A stretch of 64,000 nucleotides of DNA, taken from contig JAWZSP010000001.1 of assembly GCA_034401135.1 (NCBI GenBank), positions 1,054,001 to 1,118,000 of the forward strand, read 5' to 3'. Shown piece after piece: positions 54,467 to 64,000 of this stretch. This stretch comes from Volutella citrinella. Taxonomy: Eukaryota; Ascomycota; Sordariomycetes; Hypocreales; Nectriaceae. The notes below the pieces were generated by a model. That model was not told the origin of the DNA. It saw only the letters and a list, made by a program, of their open reading frames with translations, and made no database searches. A program made the translations under genes and the position numbers. Position 1 is the stretch's first letter. Each line of letters begins with the position of its first letter.

Positions 54467-57400
54467 TTAATACATCTCCCGAAACTGCGGAAACACAGTT
54501 CCATCCGATGCGCCATACATGCCGCTCATCCCCTCGCCCATCTCACCATTCGAGACCGGCACATGTTCCTCGTTCCCCGTGTACTGGAAACCATTCAAGC
54601 CCACGTAGCCTTCAAACATGCGCGACATCTCAACCTGAATCCTCGACCCGTTCTGTGCCACCGGGTCCGGCGTGTTGGCTTGAGACTGCTGCCCGGGCAT
54701 GGACGGCTTGGAGAATGGGGTATGAGGACCGGAACCAGAGTCCATGCGACCCCGGGCCAGTCCAATCATCCCCAGGGCCGCCGTCGACTGCGGGTCGTCT
54801 TCTGGATTTAGCCCAAACCGTGGCGCGACGTCCTTGAGCGACCGAATAGTTCGCCACAGCCTCTGCGATGCCCAACTCTTTGCCGAGAGATCCTTGACTA
54901 GCTCGAGCGCCATGTAAAACTCCTCACGGCACACGGCGCTGAAACGCACTGGCGCATGCACCGAAGCGAGGAAGACGACCGCAATGGCCGACGTAAGGAA
55001 TTGGTGATAGAAGACCTGTACTTTGCGGTACAGGCTTGTCGTACTATTCAGATGACTGAGGTATCGGATGGTATCCTTGGCAATGTCGACGACCCTTTGG
55101 GACTGGAGCGGGTTCTCCATGATACTCGTTGCGCTATGTAGCACCGGCGTGTAGAGCCAGGTTCGCATCTGGAGTTGTCAGTCAGCCTGTCATCATCAAC
55201 ACAAGGCATCAGGTATCGGAAACTCACTTGATTAAGGCGAAGATATGTCCATATCCGCAGTCTCTGCAGGTTATAAGAAGGCGTTGACTTCATGAGCTTC
55301 TCCTTGTCCCCATTCCGGACCTTGACCTCTTCTGGCACAGACTCGTACCATTGCAGGATTTCTTGGTCAAGGCTCTCAAGATCCTGCTGGCGCAAATCCC
55401 GGGCTAGCACAGGCCCCAAGTGCGAGACTTGCCGCCAAACTCGAGCCCCGATTCGCGAATATGTAATCATAGCCTTGAGGAAAGGGGAATCCTCCTGTCA
55501 AGGCTCGTTAGCATTAAAAAAAATTAAAAAAATAAGAAGCGATGGGGAACTAACAGGGAATGGAAGTTCTGGATCAATCTCTTCATCCTGGACCACGTAT
55601 GGAAGGCCGGTTCCAAACGCCCACCTCCGATCCAGAACATATGCTGACCAGAAGCTGTGGAGGGCGTTTTTGCGTTCTTCGTCATCTGCAATCTTGTTCA
55701 AGCCCAATCGCTGGTGGATCCCGAGTTCCAGGCACAATCGTGCAACCTGTCCCATGACACGCCATGCGAGGACCTCCTCATTTGATAGGAACCTGTATCC
55801 TGCCACCAGAGCCAGCAGAGGTAGATTTGCCACATCGCTGACATCGGACATCAACTTTCGGTTGAGCACCATTTCCATGCTTTCGTAGAGGCGCACTGCT
55901 TTGTCGCTTTGCCCATGGCCCTCGACAACGAGACCACAGCACATGACAATCTTGAGCTGGAGCGTCTTTTCATCGTTGATAAGTTCGGTGGAGCGTTGAT
56001 GTTTGACGCTGTCAAGAAAATTGGCGAGACCACGGGCATGGGCGATGACGGTCTGCACGTTTAGGACAGGGTACATGATGCCAATCTCCTCGTCATGAAG
56101 CCGACAAAGCCGACACATCTCGTCCTTGTCGAACTCTAAGAGCGGATCTACCGGGCCAGGCATCACCTGCATTGACGTGTCCTCCATGGGCTGGCCTTCT
56201 TCGCCATCAGAGATTCCGCGGTAACCCATATTTGATATCGTTGTGTTGGCTACATCCAAGCTAAACGCCATGCTCGTGGGGCCTCTAAAAGCCCCATACT
56301 TGGATTGCTGATCATTACGGGCGAGAGAGCTCGAGCTCTGAGACGGCGAGGGCGCAACGGTGGATGTGCCAGGTGGTAAACCGCGGTCATGAAGCGAGGC
56401 GAGACGGCTTGATTCGGATTGAAGTGCCTTGACAGTTTGGTGCAACCAACCGACTTCTTCCTGCAGGCGGCCGATTTGGGAGGTGACGTGCTTGAAATCG
56501 TCGGTATCCTTGAAGTTGCTCGAGCAGCAGTTCGGGGCGTATAGGCACGCTAGGTTCAGGTTGCCGCAGCGCTGGCAAGGCGTCTCGCCGTTGCATTTAA
56601 TTTTACGACGCTTGCACTCGTTGCTGGAGGAGAAGGGCAAATCAGCATCACTTTTCTGGTTGGAGCGTGGCTGGTACGTGGCCGCGGAGGATCACAAGGA
56701 CTTACCACGCGATGGAGATATACTGTAGGAGCCGAAGATGACACCCGTATGATTAGCTTTGGAGAACAGAAACCGTACAATTGAAAACCAGAAGAGAAGG
56801 GTGTCAATGGCATGGGATGAGAGGGAGGGAACATGATGTGACGCGAGGCGTGGTGGGTGAGAGCACCAGATGCGTCAGAGTGGTAGCGAGATGTTGCACG
56901 AGCGTCGATTGTGCCACATCGACGGCTGGCCTGTCCAGTTGATCTTTACTGGAGGAGGCGACGATTACTCGTCACAGCCGCTGTCGATTTCGTCTCAAAC
57001 TATCGATTGGCTGGCTCGCGCTGCCGTGACCTCCTCTGCTCACCATCACCATGATCCGGGTTCCGCGCGCCCACCCTCGTCGCCGTCGCCATGACAAGAA
57101 CAGCGACGATAAGGAAGCAGAAAAAAGACTTACCCGATTCCTCTTACTCCTCGTCTGCTTACTCGAAGCGCCAGCACCCCCATCATCAACGCTCTTCCTC
57201 TTGTTGTTGGACACACTCGGGGCGGAATTGTCTCCGACAGACGCGGAACCTGGACTTGCTTGGCCTTGAGGCGTCGCCATCGACGACGTCTCGAAAGCGC
57301 CCGCCACTCCGCCAGTCCCGGTGGCCGGGCTTACAGGCACGGGCGCCTGCGATAGATAGCGCAAGTCACTGACCTGTGTTTCGATCTGCTCCATGGTGTT

Positions 57401-58063
57401 GGTAAAAGGCCCATCGGCATCTGGTGCAAGCTGGCCAGCGATATCGACATCGTAGGGCAGGACAGGGTCGGCAGCTGGCCGGTGCGAACTGGGCCAGGTC
57501 GAGGTACCTGAATTGGGCCCTGCGCGGCCCGCCATCCGGTCCACGTGACCGCCTCGGCCAGTAGCGGCACTCCCAATGACCATGCCTCTAGGAGCGTCGA
57601 AGGTACTCGCCAGGAGGGATGGCGGGGGCGGCCCGGGATCAGCGGAAGCAGCGACAGTAGCGGCAGCGGCAAGGGCTTCGGGGCCTGTGCCAGGTCCGGT
57701 GGGCAGCGGTGCGCCGTGTAGGTGGTGCTGCCGGTGCTGCTGGAGTTCGTGTTGGTGCTGGAGCTGGTGCTGCAGTTGGTGCTGAATCTGGTGCTGGGCC
57801 ACCTGTACCATGGTCGCCGCCGCCGTGGGGAGGAACCCGCTAGAGCCCTTAGCGCCATGGCTCCTGGGCAGGGGCACCTGGGCCATATTAGCAACGTTGC
57901 CAGCACCAGGCTCGGCACCCATCCCAGGGCCGCCCAGCACCGAATAGTAGGCCAGACTGTCGGACAGTGCCAATGTGTGCTGGGTTTGTTGTCGGTTGAG
58001 TCTCCAATCCTCTCTGTGACTCGCCTCCCCTGTGCTGTCCTCGTCGTCCAGCTTCGAGACTTG
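54467..58063 (-). CDS. Zn2Cys6 transcription factor with fungal-specific regulatory domain (start unresolved)
   Basis: Exons are predicted at 58063(or upstream)-57134, 56722-56706 (17 nt), 56623-55555, 55494-55228 and 55168-54467, all in frame. The zinc cluster is assembled over three exons: RNR|YISIAC|NECKRRKIKC, then NGETPCQRCGNLNLAC, giving CX2CX6CX5CX2CX6C. A coiled region (SQIGRLQEEVGWLHQTVKAL) and the Fungal_trans domain (AWRVMGQVARLCLELGIHQR, then FWSAYVLDRRWAFGTGLP) follow. It is a DNA-binding nuclear regulator of unknown target. The first exon has no ATG in frame: the frame stays open to a TGA at 58064-58066 (reading KLDDEDSTGEASHREDWRLN), so the start lies in an unplaced upstream exon. 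At least 960 residues are visible. A His/Gln tract lies in the first exon. Confidence 0.9.
57716..57810 (-). repeat. Coding CAG/CAC-rich Gln/His tract
   Basis: This interrupted triplet repeat encodes QHQIQHQLQHQLQHQHELQQ and continues in Gln/His, upstream of the DNA-binding domain of the zinc-cluster regulator. Confidence 0.75.
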
Positions 58064-61000
58064 TCAGGGTGGACGCCGAGTATCGAATTGCACTGCTGTC
58101 AACCTGCAGCTGCCCATATGCCGATCGAGTCTAACCGACGGATGGCTGCGTCGTGCGCGTGCGGGCGGATATCTGCGGGAAGAATGACGGAACGTGAACC
58201 GCTGGAACCAGCACAGCGCCTACAGCGTAGAGCGTGCGGGCCAGCTGTCGAGCCAAGAATGAATCTACTGGTCCGCCAACGCTCGTCGGCGTCGTCGTCG
58301 TCTCGCCTGCCGTGATGTATTTGCCCCGTACCCCCAGCAAGGTGTGGTGACCACGCAAAGAGTTGTTGCGCAGCGGCGCATCAAGCTGGCTGTCGTCGTG
58401 GGTGGTGATGTGGGCGCGGGTGCGGGCGCGGGTGCGGGCGCGGGTGCTGGGGCGGCGGGATGATCGCTGATGGCGACAACCATCAATTAGGTAGCTGTCC
58501 CTGCAGCGCCTAGGGATAGAGACCTTGCGCTCCGGGAGATGCGTTGCAGTAGATCGATCTTCCCGGGCGCCTGGGCGTTACCGTCAGGATGGGAACCGTT
58601 CGTCTGGTCTCGTTCGCTGATAAACGCACGTCACGGAGCTTCTCTCGGCCGTACTCGAGTCTGGGGGTGGGCGAGCGCCGGGGGGTGGGCGGTCTTGCGC
58701 GGTGCCTTGGAGGGGAGGATCTGGGAAACACGACAAGCGCCGCGTCGGTGGGATGTGGGATGGGTGTTGGCTTTAAGTCGACGACGAACAAACGCTCAGG
58801 AATAAAACCCATCAAGCTCAGGAACGGTAGCGTGAAGGCGAGAGCAAGTGAGGAAAGGACTGGGGAAACATACGGGGCCTGGGTCTAAAATGCTGCAACG
58901 CACAACCCCCCTCCTTCCTTCCCGGTTTTCGCAAAATGCTGGAGAAAGCGAGAGGAGCAAGTACTAACTACACGTAGCGCATGGTGTGGTGGGTGTGGTG
59001 TGCGTGCGTGCGTGCGGCGACTGCGGCCTCGTTTCGTTGCCCGGCAAGACGACAAGCGAAAGCGACGAGGGCCCCCCCTGGGGCAATGTGGCAATGGCCT
59101 AAGGGTAATTCAGCGGCGCCCTGCTACTCGTTGACAGTGTAGTTGTCGTGTTGGGCGGGCAATTTAGGTTGCGCAGCTTGTCCGATCTCTTAGGCAGGCG
59201 TGGCCTGATTGTTTCCCTGGCCCTCTGCTCTTCGACATCTATCGGAGTCTAGAGGTCCGGCATCTGCAGGAGGAGGCCGGGGGCTGTGAGCGGGCACGCA
59301 GAATCACCTCAGTATACGAGGTAGCTGCCAATGCAACTTTAGCGCGAGCGCAAACTGCGCGTTTGAGCGTTCTCCATCTCAGCTTTCAGTCCACCATGAT
59401 GTCAGCAGCATCATTTGACACCCGTTGTGCCGTCCGCGCTACTGTACAGTGGTGGTGCCGGCAGGGTTCGCGGCGTTTGAGCCACGCTGTAATAATTATA
59501 ACCCGGGAGTCGATCCCCTAGTCTAGCATTCTGGCCGGCAATGGAGTCATGTTGCGAATTGGTGACCCGGGCCTCTGTAACCCACTGGGGCAGGGTCCGG
59601 GCTCCGGACTCAGGTTGAGCTAGTACACCCGCGTGCCCCACTGGCGCCCTACTAACAACAAGCCCCAGTCTCTCCCTTCACAAGTTCACCCCATCATCGC
59701 CACGCGAGGCGGCTGTCAGCTCTGACTGAGAGCAGCAAACCCAAGTCCCTCAAACAGACACACCCCTCAAAGCAAGTACTAGGTTAGTTTGCGGTGAGCT
59801 TTTTAACACTTTGGTGTGGTGGGAAGAGTTTAGTCCCTATGCGTGGCAGGGGACCGCGAAGAGGGGGGAGTGGGCAAGGAAGGCAGATTGCTAACATTCT
59901 CCAGGTCAAGGTGTAAGACAGCGCTCTCCCCAGCCGTCTGGGTGTGCCACTTCGCTCCAGCAGATACTCATGGCACCTGCTGGTCTGCCTTGCTTTGGGT
60001 GCCATCCATGCTCCCCGGCCCCCAAGCGTGACCCAAGTGATGGCGGCCCTGGCTCGCCGCTGGGTTGAGGTGGACAGGGCCCTGTTTTGGTTACCCAGTC
60101 CCGATGCGACTCTAGATCTCTCCACCTCTGTGTTTGGACTGAGCTCCACGTCCGCGTGCAATGCCAATGCCATTGGATGCCATGCGCTCTGTCGTACCTG
60201 TTCTCCTTCCCTTCTAGTGATGTGGTGGCTGCGATGGCTTCTGCCGCCCTCCCTCTCGCAGATAACCCCTACCGCGTTGCTGCCGTCGTGCCGACCACCG
60301 AATGCAGAGTCTGGACTCAACCGACGTCCCTGGGTGAGCAGAAATCCCAGTGATGCTCCCCCTGTTGTTATGGGTCGCAGTCTACTACTGCTTCTGGCTG
60401 GCGGCCCGCAGCGGCTGCGTCTGGCGCTCTCTCGGCCCTCTCCGACTTCATCCCCGTGGCATGGGTGGTGGTTATCCGCTGGGCCGCATTTGCTAGGCAT
60501 TACCCTGTCCCTGTTGTTGAGCTCAGTTCCTATGGACTTTCTGCGTCCTGACAACCGCATGGGGTAAGAAGCAGCACTCATAGCTGGCTTATCCTTGCTA
60601 TCAACCTGTCTTGTGCGACAACCACCGCCATGGTTGTCGTATGCCGTCCAGACAGAACAGAATACATGCGTCCATTCCACACAAAGTGGGCAAAGCTGTT
60701 GCCAGCCGGATGTAGAGGGTGCTGCTCCACATAATTACACATCAGGTAACAATCTCGCGGCGCCATACCCACAAGGCTCCAAAGGCAGATTCTTGTGCAG
60801 GCGAACACGAGTCCAAGATAAGAAATTCGACCCGGTTCATTGACCTATGAGCATACAGATCAAGCTCTATTCCTACTCATGGCCAGTTTGTAATGCCGTA
60901 TTGGTCGATCACGCGTACCTGGCTTCCAGCGCTCCGTCAATAGGAGCAACTCTAAGCAATGAAACCCCCAGACGCTGCACCTGCGACACACTTTCCTGGA

Positions 61001-62504
61001 GTTCGCCGATCATCACCCTCTTCATTTCTTCTGCTGTGCCATCAGCGAGTGTCAAATGACGTCTACCTACCCGTATTGATGTGAGAATATCCTTACTATA
61101 ATAGTAGTTATCTGTAGCCCGGCAGGCGTCACGACCCGCTGTGGGGTCGCGTCGCATTACTGGCAAGGCTGAATCGATGTCTGCGTCGCCCTAAACTCGA
61201 CGGTCTCACGCCAGCCCGCTGGCGATTTCTTTTTACCTTCACTAGTCGCCCACCAACTTGGCACCAAGGCGTTTAAGCGAGAGGCGTCCACGTTTTGACG
61301 CCTGGCCTCGCTCCCTCTTAGCGGCTCTGGGCCATACACAAGGTTGAGCACAAGCTCAGTTCTTCGGAGCGTCGGCGCAACTGAAAGCCCCTAGCCTTCT
61401 TGTTGACAGCTCAGCCCAAGTGGGCCGGATCAGAATCATCAGATCATTTGAATGGCTTCGAAATAATAGTCAAACTCTCGCCATAGGTGACGGTCTGCAA
61501 ATGCCGGGTTTGTCTGTGGTGACCCTGCCGCCTACTCCCATGTCCTGAGTTAGTGTACTACGGATAATAATGCACTGGACCGTGCTGCTTGCTGGTGAAG
61601 AATGGAAGCTTGGGAAGCCAGGTCAAGAAGTCCCAGATGCGGCAGTCAGCGCCTGTTGCTGACCCAGCCTTGCTCAGTTGTCAAGTACAGGTTCTCTGCG
61701 ATTTGACCTTCATGCCCCCTGCCACTGACTCACAGGGTTACTTCTGCCCATCCATGCTCCATTTTGCCTATCCAAAGTCCTTTCGCCAGGACTCTACTAA
61801 CCGCGTATGGAGGACAGCGGCTCCGTGGCGACCAATGTCGGCTCCGAACCCGATTGATCGGCCAGCAGCCCCTATCCTCCCCAAGAGTAGCATCAGACCT
61901 GTTATACGGCCGGACTATGTGCACAATTTGACTGTTCGTGCGGCACCGGCGCTGTGCTGTGGCATGACGCTAAGATTGGCCGACGATCCATAATACCATT
62001 CGATTTTTTCAGCTCCACTGCGAGCCTCGGCTCACTGATGCTCATGAGACCTCTCCTTTGATAGGCCGATCAAGTTTCTCTCGTCACAATGCGTCTGCGT
62101 CAACTGAGATCCCACTCCTGAGCTAAGATTAAGCGTTGGGCCGGGGGGTTGGGAAGCAGCTAATACGAATAGGATTGTTGGTGGCGCGTGCAGCAATGAA
62201 TCTCATTCACATCAGGCGTGACACGATAGCCGACATAGGTGGATGATGAACCTCAGCACTGTCCACGACGCTGGACTGAAAGAGTCAGCTGTATGTATGA
62301 TTTCGTTCGATTCTGCGAGTGCTTGGACACAAGTTTGTCTAGAACAAGGGAGACGCGAATGCAGAACGCGCGTACTCCGTACAGCAATATTAAATGGAGG
62401 CCGGCTGTCCTATCTGGATTCAGAAGGAAGAGGCCGGTGACCGTGTGGCCGCATAGTCCCCCCCCCCGGAGCACCACGACCCGAAGCCCCTGCGCACTTT
62501 TTGA
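58064..62504. other. 4.4-kb region: regulator promoter, then no recognised gene
   Basis: The first part should contain the missing start exon, leader and promoter of the minus-strand regulator. The remainder, up to the polyketide synthase stop, has only overlapping ORFs on both strands (largest 59784-60680 -) that resemble no family. No RNA gene or transposon was recognised. Confidence 0.45.
58412..58447 (+). repeat. Three perfect 12-bp G-rich repeats (G-quadruplex motif)
   Basis: GGGCGCGGGTGC is repeated three times without change, giving six GGG runs spaced by three bases on the + strand, followed by more G-runs. It lies upstream of the zinc-cluster regulator, about 350 bp beyond the last base of its open frame. 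Confidence 0.8.
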
Positions 62505-64000
62505 TTAATCCAGGTCCAGATTCTCCAATGCCTGTTGCACAAACGCAGCATCGCGGGTCTGGACATCGTCCCCGGCCGAGTGCTTCCCGGCCGAGTCAGT
62601 TCCGCTTTTCACGGGAGGCCCCCTCCCCACATTCTCTTCCCGCACCCGCCCGGGGTCCCCGTCGTCTCCGACGTCACTACTCACCTCGCTCTCCGTCTGT
62701 GGCGGCGTCTCGGGTGGCGTCTGGAGGCCAAGGCCGCCCGAATCCCGGGTACCATATGATAGGTTGCGTTTCAGCATGCACATCTCGATTGATATCCCCG
62801 GGCCGAAGGCACAGCCGACAACGTATTCGCGGGGCTGGCCTTGACCCCCCGGGGCGAGGGCGTCCATGTCAGGAGTGCGTAGCCGGTCAAGGACACTGTA
62901 GATTGTCGCGGAGCTGGAGTTGCCGTGGCGCATGTATGTGTCGTAGCTGGCACGCATGTGTTCTGGTGAGATACCCATGGCCTTCTCGGCACCCGTGAGG
63001 ATGGTTGCGCCGCCGGGGTGCATGGCCCAATCGAAGTCGTGGGCGTCCTGGTATGTGCATGGGAGACTGGGAAGGGAGGCCATCAGATCGGTAAATGTTG
63101 GCGAGAGGGCGGACTTTGCCATCTTGGGGACCTTAGGCGTAAGTATCACCTTCCAGCCTGGAATTTGTATGTCAGTCTTGATGCATCACGCATGTGGTTG
63201 CTCAGGAACCATACCTGCTGGGTCGACATCAAAGCCCAAATCTTGCTCAGTGTCGGGAATTATCCTGTGATCCCACCCCAGTAGGTCATATACTGGTTCT
63301 GATGGCTCTCCGATGCCATTGCTTATCACCACGGCACTCGCGCAATCCGAGAACAGGCATGCGCCTATTCTAACTTCATGCAGCTCATTGATGCTCTCCA
63401 GCTCACTTCTGACCAGCGTGGTGCTGATCTCCAAGGCCACACAAAGCACCCGAGCAGCTTTGCCTCTGGCCGAATGGCCAAGCGCCAAGTTGGCGCCAGT
63501 CCTTAATGCTGCCAGCCCTCCGCTGCAACCCACGCCGTGAAGCAAGACCTTCTCTACTGGATGTGTTATGCCGAGCTTCTTGGCCACGTAATGGTCGAAT
63601 CCTGGGTTTGCGCTGTCCGTGCATGTGGTAGAGATAATGTGTGTAATCTGTCCAATGTCGATCTGGGCTTCGTCAATTGCTTTCTGTGCAGCGCGTACTG
63701 CGAGAGGGACCCCGTCGCCGAGGAAAGTTTCATGCAATTCCTTGATCGTCGGCGGATTTGGCTGGTTTACTAGGGGGTGGTCTTGGGTCCCTATAGATGA
63801 TCTAGCGTCGATACCCGTAAATCTATTGATTGAGAGGACCTTCTCCATGCTATCCTCGGTCAGCTACGCTGCAATTCTCACGAAGCATGGGGCCGACTCA
63901 CGCCTCGCTTTTCGGATAGAAGCGTTTGCTGAGTGTCTCGAGGGTTTTGGCATCGTGGGAATGTGGCGGATATTCAGTGCCTATGCCTGTGATGGAGAGG
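62505..64000 (-). CDS. Type III polyketide synthase (chalcone-synthase fold), 5' end cut by right edge
   Basis: The enzyme extends an acyl-CoA starter with malonyl-CoA to pyrones or resorcinols, in a homodimer without an acyl carrier protein. Visible exons are 64000-63902 (starts outside), 63849-63215 and 63157-62505, all in frame, with about 461 residues. The first reads LSITGIGTEYPPHS. The catalytic triad is complete: Cys in VGCSGGLAAL (codon 63525-63527), His in AMHPGG (63018-63020) and Asn in HGNSSSATI (62919-62921). VLSINRFTGIDARSSIG and VVGCAFGPGISIEMCMLKRN are further family blocks. Beyond that core there is an unusual acidic, disordered tail of about 85 residues (from SYGTRDSGG to the stop). 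The product cannot be told. It may belong to a cluster continuing to the right. Confidence 0.95.

Noticed and set aside
59490..59560. Possible tRNA-like fold around GGGATCGACTCCC (minus strand)
   Set aside because: The loop lacks the TTCRA motif of a tRNA T-arm, and no matching acceptor stem or anticodon arm could be drawn.
59784..60680. 298-residue minus-strand ORF (with a 207-residue plus-strand ORF opposite)
   Set aside because: Arg/Ser/Gly-rich with no domain or hydrophobic core, and with an equally plausible ORF on the other strand, so it is probably GC-rich noncoding sequence.

Overview
This is nuclear DNA from a filamentous ascomycete, most likely a Sordariomycete and probably in the Hypocreales. 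The evidence is short introns of about 50-100 nt with GT...AG ends and CTAAC/CTGAC branch sites, genes on both strands with their own promoters, fungal-only families (Zn2Cys6 regulator, RTA1-like, fungal type III polyketide synthase, fungus-type Mgm101), and absence of any bacterial operon or ribosome-binding-site pattern. I assembled the exons by hand from splice signals, reading frame and family knowledge. Exon coordinates in the evidence fields are therefore predictions, although every multi-exon model given closes in frame.

Layout. 0-14 kb: the tail of an ankyrin protein cut by the left edge, an M1 zinc aminopeptidase, mitochondrial ribosomal protein mL50, a small secreted or membrane protein, DAHP synthase (entry to the shikimate pathway), and a conserved fungal protein behind a long pyrimidine-rich leader. 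14-23 kb: a COX14-like cytochrome oxidase assembly protein, an unrecognised 492-aa protein, ribosomal protein L13, and a SmgGDS-like armadillo protein. 23-33 kb is the densest stretch: PAM16, a single-pass membrane protein, biotin-protein ligase divergent from the twin-CX9C protein COA4, MGM101, and a YOP1/REEP-like ER-shaping protein. 35-40 kb: an RTA1-like seven-helix protein and an F-box-like protein with an acidic tail whose reading frame holds an in-frame TAG. 40.5-47.8 kb is almost gene-free and ends in the leader of a 1143-aa disordered protein. 52-58 kb: a GNAT acetyltransferase and a large Zn2Cys6 transcription factor. 58-62.5 kb is gene-free. The window ends in a type III polyketide synthase cut by the right edge.

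How the genes relate. These are mostly independent housekeeping genes and do not form one pathway. Five clear nuclear genes for mitochondrial proteins lie here (mL50, COX14-like, PAM16, COA4, MGM101), three of them within 7.2 kb. COX14-like and COA4 both serve cytochrome oxidase assembly. Biotin ligase shares a 218-bp intergenic region with COA4. The polyketide synthase is the only specialised-metabolism gene seen, and its cluster, if any, would continue beyond the right edge. I did not find a clearly novel multi-gene system. The points most worth a second look are the in-frame stop in the F-box-like gene, a perfect 28-bp palindrome with paired GATA sites, an 18-nt element shared by two promoters, two genes whose first coding exon is only the ATG, and a 17-nt exon that splits the first zinc-binding Cys codon of the Zn2Cys6 domain.
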